A stretch of 64,000 nucleotides of DNA. Origin: Georgenia muralis. GTDB taxonomy: Bacteria > Actinomycetota > Actinomycetes > Actinomycetales > Actinomycetaceae. The stretch covers positions 1,426,001-1,490,000 of the forward strand of contig NZ_RKRA01000001.1 in the NCBI RefSeq assembly GCF_003814705.1, read 5' to 3'. Below are positions 58,845-64,000 of the stretch, piece by piece. The position numbers and the translations under genes were made by a program. Each line of letters opens with the position of its first letter. Positions within the stretch are counted from its first letter, which is position 1. The notes beneath the pieces are model-generated. The model was not told the origin of the DNA, did no database searches, and worked only from the letters and a program-made list of their open reading frames with translations.

Positions 58845-59225
58845 ATGCCCGAGGTCGAGCCAGGACCGCCCGAGAGGCGCACCGAAGGCGAGCTCACGGC
58901 CAGGTCGGACGAGCGTGCGGGGTGGACCTTCCTGACGAACCACGCCCACGTTCTCCTCGCGGTGGCCGCCGCCCCGGACAGCCGCGTCACCGACGTCGCG
59001 CGACGGGTGGGCATCAGCTCGCGCGCGACCGTGGCCATCCTCAACGACCTGGAGGCGGCGGGCTACGTCCACCGGACCAGGCGCGGCCGCCGCACCCACT
59101 ACACGGTCGACCAGGGGCGCCCCTTCCGACATCCCACGACTGCGGCCCACGCCGTCGGTGAGCTCCTGGCCATCTTCGGTGCGCCCCGGGGAGAGGACGG
59201 CGCGGCGCCCGCGCCGTCCTCTTGA
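58845..59225 (+). CDS. small winged-helix (MarR/ArsR-like) regulator
   Basis: A protein of 126 residues. WTFLTNHAHVLLAVAAAPDS, VTDVARRVGISSRATVAILNDLEAAGYVHRTRRGRRTHYTV gives a clear winged helix with recognition helix and beta-wing. There is no metal- or ligand-binding domain I can identify. ATG 58845 follows GGAAGGGA. A possible partner site is the palindrome upstream of terC. The 3' end contains a terminator stem and also the -35 of the next operon. Confidence 0.82.
   Translation: MPEVEPGPPERRTEGELTARSDERAGWTFLTNHAHVLLAVAAAPDSRVTDVARRVGISSRATVAILNDLEAAGYVHRTRRGRRTHYTVDQGRPFRHPTTAAHAVGELLAIFGAPRGEDGAAPAPSS
59192..59222 (+). terminator. terminator stem inside the regulator gene's 3' end
   Basis: AGAGGACGGCGCG and CGCGCCGTCCTCT form a perfect 13-bp stem with a five-base loop that ends one base before the TGA. 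Confidence 0.65.
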
Positions 59226-59251
59226 CGTGGGCGTCGGCTCGCGCCTAAGTT
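59222..59251 (+). promoter_or_regulatory. promoter of the Gfo/Idh-DUF993-isomerase operon
   Basis: TTGACG (59222-59227) - 18 bases - TAAGTT (59246-59251). The best sigma-70-like promoter in the window; its -35 overlaps the stop of the preceding regulator. Confidence 0.7.
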
Positions 59252-59254
59252 GAA

Positions 59255-59268
59255 GGAAAGCGCATTCC
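59255..59268. promoter_or_regulatory. LacI-type operator at the Gfo/Idh operon
   Basis: GGAAAGCGCATTCC, matching the 49566 operator at 12 of 14 positions. It covers the expected transcription start just after the -10. Confidence 0.7.
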
Positions 59269-59317
59269 CGATGGCATGGACGCCGTCGCGGCCGCCCCGA
59301 GACCCGGAGGAACCCAC

Positions 59318-60475
59318 ATGACCACGCTGCGCATCGCGATGAACGGCATCACCGGACGCATGGGCTACCGGCAGCACCTCGTGCGCTCGATCCTGCCGAT
59401 CCGCGACGCCGGCGGGGTCGAGCTGCCCGACGGCTCCCGCGTGCAGGTCGAGCCGATCCTCGTGGGCCGCAACGAGAACAAGCTCCGCGAGCTCGCCGAG
59501 CTCCACGGCGTCGAGCACTGGACCACCGATCTCGACGGCATCATCGCCGACCCCACCGTCGACATCGTCTTCGACGCGTCCATGACGAGCCTGCGCCCCG
59601 CGACCCTCGCCAAGGCCATGCGCGCCGGCAAGCACATCTTCACCGAGAAGCCCACCGCCGAGACCCTCGAGGACGCCGTCGAGCTCGCCCGGCTGGGCGA
59701 GGAGTCCGGCGTCACCGCCGGCGTCGTCCACGACAAGCTCTACCTGCCCGGTCTGGTCAAGCTCCGCCGTCTCGTGGACGAGGGCTTCTTCGGCCGCATC
59801 CTCTCCATGCGTGGCGAGTTCGGCTACTGGGTGTTCGAGGGCGACGTCCAGGCCGCGCAGCGCCCCTCCTGGAACTACCGCAAGGAGGACGGCGGCGGCA
59901 TGACCGTGGACATGTTCTGCCACTGGAACTACGTCCTCGAGGGCATCCTCGGCTCCGTCGAGTCCGTCACCGCCAAGGCCGTCACCCACGTCCCGACCCG
60001 CTGGGACGAGAAGGGGCAGCCCTACGACGCCACCGCCGACGACGCCGCGTACGGGATCTTCGAGGTGCGCACTCCCGACGGAGACCCCGTCATCGCCCAG
60101 ATCAACTCCTCGTGGGCGGTGCGCGTCTACCGCGACGAGCTCGTGGAGTTCCAGATCGACGGCACCCACGGCTCCGCCGTCGCCGGGCTGAACAAGTGCG
60201 TCGCGCAGCAGCGCGGCCACACCCCCAAGCCGGTGTGGAACCCCGACCTGCCTGTCACCGAGTCCTTCCGCGACCAGTGGCTCGAGGTCCCCGCCAACGC
60301 CGACCTCGACAACGGGTTCAAGCTGCAGTGGGAGGAGTTCCTCGGCGACGTCGTCGCGGGACGTCCGCACCGGTACGGCCTGCTCTCCGCCGCCCGCGGC
60401 GTCCAGCTCGCCGAGCTCGGCCTGCAGTCCTCGGCCGAGGGGCGGCGCCTGGAGATCCCGGAGATCACCCTGTGA
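59318..60475 (+). CDS. Gfo/Idh/MocA-family sugar dehydrogenase
   Basis: A protein of 385 residues. The Rossmann part starts RIAMNGITGRMGYRQHL, has EKP (110-112; EKPTAET) and a second domain with DMFCHW (Asp198, His202; catalytic-type). Such enzymes oxidise a sugar or cyclitol, often at C3, with NAD(P). ATG 59318 follows GGAGGAACC. The stop overlaps the DUF993 start by four bases (GTGA). Confidence 0.92.
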   Translation: MTTLRIAMNGITGRMGYRQHLVRSILPIRDAGGVELPDGSRVQVEPILVGRNENKLRELAELHGVEHWTTDLDGIIADPTVDIVFDASMTSLRPATLAKAMRAGKHIFTEKPTAETLEDAVELARLGEESGVTAGVVHDKLYLPGLVKLRRLVDEGFFGRILSMRGEFGYWVFEGDVQAAQRPSWNYRKEDGGGMTVDMFCHWNYVLEGILGSVESVTAKAVTHVPTRWDEKGQPYDATADDAAYGIFEVRTPDGDPVIAQINSSWAVRVYRDELVEFQIDGTHGSAVAGLNKCVAQQRGHTPKPVWNPDLPVTESFRDQWLEVPANADLDNGFKLQWEEFLGDVVAGRPHRYGLLSAARGVQLAELGLQSSAEGRRLEIPEITL

Positions 60476-61710
60476 GCGCCCCGCCGGCCGGGACGGACCG
60501 CGTGGTGGTGGACCTGCCGAACGTCGTCGGCACCACCGACCCGTACGTCCTCGGCGCCCCCGGTCCCTGGACCCGGCCGGCGGGTCCTCTGACGGCGCGA
60601 CGCGCCTTCGCCGCCGCGCACGTCGTGCCCCTGACGACGGCGGACAACACCCCGGGCCGCCCGGCCGAGCTCGACTGGGACGCCACGCTGGGCTTTCGCC
60701 ACATGCTGTGGTCCTACGGTCTGGGCGTCGCCGAGGTCATGGACACCGCCCAGCGCGGCATGGGCCTGGACTGGGACGCCGCCGCGTACCTCATCCGGCG
60801 CTCGGCCGCCGAGGCGCGCTCGGTGGGCGGCCTGCTGGCGTGCGGCGCCGGCACCGACCACCTGACCCCCGGCCGGGTCGCCGAGCTTGTCGCGGGAGAC
60901 CGGGAGGCGGGCCTGCACGCCGTCACCGACGCGTACCGCGAGCAGCTGGGGACGGTCGCCGCCGCCGGTGCCACGCCCGTCCTCATGGCCTCACGCGCCC
61001 TGACGGCCGTGGCCCGGGACGCCGACGACTACCTCGCCGTCTACTCCACGCTGCTGTCGGAGGTGACCGAGCCGGTCATCCTGCACTGGCTCGGCGAGGT
61101 GTTCGACCCGGCGCTGGCCGGGTACTGGGGGGCCGGCGACCCGCACACCGCGGCGGCGACGGTGCTCGAGCTCCTGCGCGCCCACGGGGGAAAGGTCGAC
61201 GGCATCAAGGTCTCCCTCCTCGACGCCGGGTTCGAGGTGTGGCTGCGCGACCAGCTCCCGGCTGGCGTCCGGCTGTACAGCGGGGACGACTTCAACTACC
61301 CCGAGCTCGTCGTGGGTGACGACCGTAGCCACTCCGACGCACTGCTCGGCGTCTTCGCCGCCATCGCCCCGGCGGCCTCCACCGCCCTCCAGGCGCTGGA
61401 GTCCGGCGACGAGGCGGGCCGGGCCCGGGCGCTGGAGATCCTGCGTTCGACCGAGGCGCTCGGCCGGCACATGTTCGAGAAGCCGACACCTCACTACAAG
61501 GTGGGCATCGCGTTCCTGTCGTGGCTCAACGGGCACCAGCCCGGCTTCCAGATGGTCGGGGGCATGCAGTCGGCGCGGTCCGCGCGCCACCTCACCACCC
61601 TCTTCCGGCTCGCCGACGGCGCGGGCCTCCTGCTCGACCCCGACCGTGCCGCGCACCGCATGAGGGCCTTCCTCGAGGTCGCCGGCATCACTCCCGAGGA
61701 GACCCGATGA
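60472..61710 (+). CDS. DUF993 protein, dihydrodipicolinate synthase-like
   Basis: A protein of 412 residues of the DUF993 family, which is TIM-barrel-like and of unknown function. PVILHWLGEVFDP (201-213), DGIKVSLLD with Lys246 and GVRLYSGDDFNYPELV (265-280) align in order and spacing with PVILYNVP, GIKE and the LLSGDD strand of dihydrodipicolinate synthase/N-acetylneuraminate lyase. Lys246 sits where those enzymes form a Schiff base. A class I aldolase or dehydratase acting on a keto-sugar is inferred. Both ends overlap neighbours (GTGA, ATGA). Confidence 0.85.
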   Translation: MSAPPAGTDRVVVDLPNVVGTTDPYVLGAPGPWTRPAGPLTARRAFAAAHVVPLTTADNTPGRPAELDWDATLGFRHMLWSYGLGVAEVMDTAQRGMGLDWDAAAYLIRRSAAEARSVGGLLACGAGTDHLTPGRVAELVAGDREAGLHAVTDAYREQLGTVAAAGATPVLMASRALTAVARDADDYLAVYSTLLSEVTEPVILHWLGEVFDPALAGYWGAGDPHTAAATVLELLRAHGGKVDGIKVSLLDAGFEVWLRDQLPAGVRLYSGDDFNYPELVVGDDRSHSDALLGVFAAIAPAASTALQALESGDEAGRARALEILRSTEALGRHMFEKPTPHYKVGIAFLSWLNGHQPGFQMVGGMQSARSARHLTTLFRLADGAGLLLDPDRAAHRMRAFLEVAGITPEETR

Positions 61711-62600
61711 CCGACCTGTCCCGCCTCTCGCTCAACACCGCCACGACCAAGTCCTGGACCCTCGAGCAGGCCGTCGACGGCGCTGTGCGGGCCGGTCTGC
61801 CGGCCGTCGGCCTGTGGCGTGACCGCGTGGCCGAGGCGGGGCTCGAGCGCAGTGCGCGCCTCGTCGCCGATGCGGGGCTGCGCGTGTCCTCCCTGTGCCG
61901 CGGCGGGTTCCTCACCGCCGCCGACGACGAGGGACGGCGAGCCGCGGTCGAGGACAACCGCGCGGCGGTCGTCGAGGCCGCCACCCTCGGGACGCGTGAG
62001 CTCATCATGGTCGTCGGCGGGCTGCCCGCGGCGAGCGCGCCCGGCGGGCCGGCCCTGCCCGACGGCGACCGTGACGTCGTCGCCGCACGCCGGCGGGTGG
62101 CCGACCGGATCGGCGAGCTGGTCCCCTTCGCCGCCGAGCACGACGTCCGGCTCGTCCTGGAGCCGCTGCACCCGATCTTCGCCGCGGACCGGGCGGTGCT
62201 GTCCACCCTCGGTCAGTGCCTCGACCTCGCCGCGGACTTCCCGGCCGAGTCGGTCGGGGTGGTCGTGGACACCTACCACGTGTGGTGGGACCCGGAGCTG
62301 CGCACGCAGATCGCCCGGGCCGGGGCCGAGGGCCGCCTCGCCTCCTACCAGGTGTGCGACTGGATGCTGCCGCTCTCGGCCGACCCTCTGCTCTCCCGCG
62401 GGTACATGGGCGACGGCTACATCGACTTCCCCACGATCACCCGCTGGGTGAGCGAGGCCGGGTACACCGGCGACGTCGAGGTGGAGATCTTCCGCCAGGA
62501 GATCTGGGACGCCCCCGGCGACGAGGTGGTCGCCACCATCGCCGACCGGTACGTGCGACACGTCCTGCCCTCGCTCACCGCGCCCGTCCGCAGCGCCTGA
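61707..62600 (+). CDS. sugar phosphate isomerase/epimerase-family (AP endonuclease 2-like) protein
   Basis: A protein of 297 residues of the xylose isomerase-like TIM-barrel family. Metal-ligand candidates are Glu152 (LVLEPLHP), Asp188 and His191 (VVDTYHVWWDP) and Glu260 (VEIF). Family members isomerise, epimerise or, in some 3-keto-sugar pathways, eliminate or hydrate keto-sugars. ATG 61707 overlaps the DUF993 stop by four bases. Probably the last gene of the operon; a hairpin follows. Confidence 0.9.
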   Translation: MTDLSRLSLNTATTKSWTLEQAVDGAVRAGLPAVGLWRDRVAEAGLERSARLVADAGLRVSSLCRGGFLTAADDEGRRAAVEDNRAAVVEAATLGTRELIMVVGGLPAASAPGGPALPDGDRDVVAARRRVADRIGELVPFAAEHDVRLVLEPLHPIFAADRAVLSTLGQCLDLAADFPAESVGVVVDTYHVWWDPELRTQIARAGAEGRLASYQVCDWMLPLSADPLLSRGYMGDGYIDFPTITRWVSEAGYTGDVEVEIFRQEIWDAPGDEVVATIADRYVRHVLPSLTAPVRSA

Positions 62601-62615
62601 CGCGAGTAGCTGGCT

Positions 62616-62651
62616 CCGGCACCTGACCCTCACGCCGAAGGTCGGGTCCGG
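62616..62651 (+). terminator. candidate terminator after the isomerase gene
   Basis: CCGG-c-ACCTGACC and GGTCGGGT-c-CCGG form an imperfect stem (one T-G pair) around an eleven-base loop. No T-run. Confidence 0.45.
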
Positions 62652-62802
62652 GGCGGGACGCCCACGGGGACTCGTCGGGCGAGGGCTGTGTGTGCCCCGC
62701 CTCAGCAGCTCTGGACTCCGAAGCGCCCGGCCTCAGCGGTCCCGTCGCCCCCGCCCACGCCTGAGCCGCGGATCAGCGCCGGTCGGGGGTGGATGTCGGT
62801 GG

Positions 62803-62818
62803 TCGAATGTAGGTTCGA
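62803..62818. promoter_or_regulatory. LexA (SOS) box before the right-edge DUF222 gene
   Basis: TCGAATGTAGGTTCGA matches the actinobacterial LexA consensus TCGAAC-N4-GTTCGA with a single mismatch. It ends three bases before ATG 62822. Confidence 0.7.
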
Positions 62819-62821
62819 TGC

Positions 62822-64000
62822 ATGGTTCAGGACGGCGGTTCGCAGCCTCTCCCGGGTGGTCCCGGGAAGGTCGGTCGCGTGCCTGTCCCTGTGTCTGCCG
62901 AGCACGACGCGGCCAGTGAGCGGGCCGTGTCTGCCGGGCGGCCCTCGGCTCCCGAGCGGCCCACAGCGGCTCGCGAGCGGGTCGTGTCTGCCGGGGGCCG
63001 CGTCGAGGATCCTGTTCCAGCTCACGCTCCTGCTGTCGCTTCTTCTGCTGCCGCTCCTTCGTCTGCTGGCGGGGTCGTTGTCTCTGCTGGCGATGGTGCC
63101 TCGTGGTTCGAGGTGGCCGTGGAGGAGTACGTGGCGGGGGCGTGCGTGCAGGCGCGGCGGCGCGCCCGGCGCGAGCGTGGTCGTGGTCGGGGGGCCAAGG
63201 CGGTGCGGCGGGCGGTGGCCCGGACCGTGGCCGCGGGCCGGGCGCGGGGCCGGGTCATGGCCGACCACGCCCTCGCACCGGCCCCCGCGACGCCGGCCTT
63301 CGCGACGCCGGGCGTGGCGGGACCGGCCGCCGCGCGACCGGGCGTGGCGGGATCGGCCGTGGCGGGCGGCGCGGTGGTGGTGGAGGGCGCCGATCTGGCC
63401 GGGCTGGTCGGGGAGCGGTTGCCGGGCCGGTTCGTCCTGGTCGACCCGGTCGCGGCCCGGCTCGAGCGGATGGTCCCGGGCCCGGCGCTGACCGCGGCCC
63501 TGGCCGGCCTGGCCGTCGCGGACGCCACGGACGCGGCCCTGGTCGAGGCCGTCGCCGCGCACGAGCGGCTGATCTCGGCCGCGACCGCCGCCCAGGCGCG
63601 GGCCCTGGAGGAGCTCCTCGCCCGGCGCGGGTCCGGGACCTCGGCGCTGGCCCGGGTCGCGGACGAGGTCGCCGCCCGGCTGGGCATCACCCACCACGCG
63701 GCCGAGCGCCGGACCCACGCCGCGGGGGTCCTGGCCCAGTTCCCCGAGGTCGCCGACGCCCTGACCACCGGACGGATCGACCCCCGCAAGGCCCAGATCC
63801 TCACCCAGGACGAGACGGGCCTGACCCTGGAGGACCAGCGCGCCCTGGCCACCACCCTCCTGGACCGGGCCACCGAGCTCACCCCACCCCAGCTGCGTCA
63901 GGCCCTGCGCACCGCCGCGACCACCGCCGACCCCGCCGCCGCGGCCCGCCGCCACGACCGCGCCCACACCCACCGGGCCGTGACCATCACCGACGCCCCC
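62822..64000 (+). CDS. DUF222 (13E12-repeat) protein, N-terminal part, cut by window end
   Basis: The frame is open for 393 codons and runs off the window. From about residue 165 it is DUF222-like (GLAVADATDAALVEAVAAHER, ARVADEVAARLGITHHAAER, FPEVADALTTGRIDPRKAQI). The HNH motif, if present, is beyond the edge. The first about 95 codons are unusual: many end in T (GCT, TCT, CCT), unlike the rest of the window, and encode a Ser/Ala/Pro-rich leader followed by an Arg-rich stretch. An internal ATG at 63257 is a possible later start. The strong LexA box directly upstream indicates SOS control. Confidence 0.85.
   Translation, partial: MVQDGGSQPLPGGPGKVGRVPVPVSAEHDAASERAVSAGRPSAPERPTAARERVVSAGGRVEDPVPAHAPAVASSAAAPSSAGGVVVSAGDGASWFEVAVEEYVAGACVQARRRARRERGRGRGAKAVRRAVARTVAAGRARGRVMADHALAPAPATPAFATPGVAGPAAARPGVAGSAVAGGAVVVEGADLAGLVGERLPGRFVLVDPVAARLERMVPGPALTAALAGLAVADATDAALVEAVAAHERLISAATAAQARALEELLARRGSGTSALARVADEVAARLGITHHAAERRTHAAGVLAQFPEVADALTTGRIDPRKAQILTQDETGLTLEDQRALATTLLDRATELTPPQLRQALRTAATTADPAAAARRHDRAHTHRAVTITDAP

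Noticed and set aside
49689-62600. genomic island or prophage
   Set aside because: No integrase, transposase, tRNA junction or flanking repeats found; codon use is like the rest of the window.

Overview
The window is a very GC-rich chromosomal segment from an actinobacterium. A member of the Micrococcales (Georgenia/Cellulomonas-like) is my inference. It rests on two DUF222/13E12-type HNH genes, two LLM-class (F420-type) oxidoreductases, PPK2, PntAA/AB/B, many GTG starts, and promoters of the TANNNT-N6-start type expected for leaderless mRNAs. Both edges cut genes: a GH2 beta-galactosidase on the left and a DUF222 protein on the right. I saw no tRNA, rRNA, CRISPR array, insertion sequence or prophage.

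Layout. 1-5.6 kb: the lacZ end, a GyrI-like protein, a frameshifted SDR, the first DUF222/HNH gene, and a 0.7-kb gene-free stretch with paired DnaA boxes, a LexA-like box and a degenerate tandem array. 5.6-14.6 kb: lipid kinase, two luciferase-like oxidoreductases, a winged-helix protein coupled to a Tat-lipoprotein GH3 enzyme, phosphatase, phosphoribosyltransferase and a P-loop kinase. 14.7-17.7 kb: the overlapping pntAA-pntAB-pntB operon. 17.7-26.3 kb: an orphan solute-binding lipoprotein, a large FAD/Fe-S 2-hydroxyacid dehydrogenase, an SprT-like protease, a flavin monooxygenase and an AspT/YidE-type transporter. 26.3-48.4 kb: housekeeping and stress genes, including hrpA, MFS exporters, a metF gene behind a SAM riboswitch, a thioredoxin-CcdA fusion, ppk2, DDAH, a beta-hydroxyacid dehydrogenase and a ferritin-like/VIT1 transporter.

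48.4-62.6 kb is the accessory sugar-catabolism part. It starts with a scar of truncated genes: a membrane-protein N-terminus, a frameshifted rhamnulokinase C-terminus and a rhamnulose-1-P aldolase C-terminus. Then come an SDR/FAD-oxidoreductase/SGNH-hydrolase operon with a LacI regulator, an IclR-KDPG aldolase-KDG kinase module, a TerC gene under a Mn2+ (yybP-ykoY) riboswitch with a small winged-helix regulator, and a tightly overlapping Gfo/Idh dehydrogenase-DUF993-sugar isomerase operon. Three matching LacI-type operators sit at the SDR operon, at lacI itself and at the Gfo/Idh operon. This suggests one LacI protein controls two separated oxidative sugar operons.

The best candidates for undescribed biology are the Gfo/Idh-DUF993-isomerase operon, whose DUF993 protein keeps a lysine placed like the Schiff-base lysine of dihydrodipicolinate synthase, and its regulatory link to the SDR/FAD/SGNH operon. 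The best-resolved regulatory device is the terC leader, where one CCTCC strand can pair either with the riboswitch P1 stem or with the ribosome binding site.
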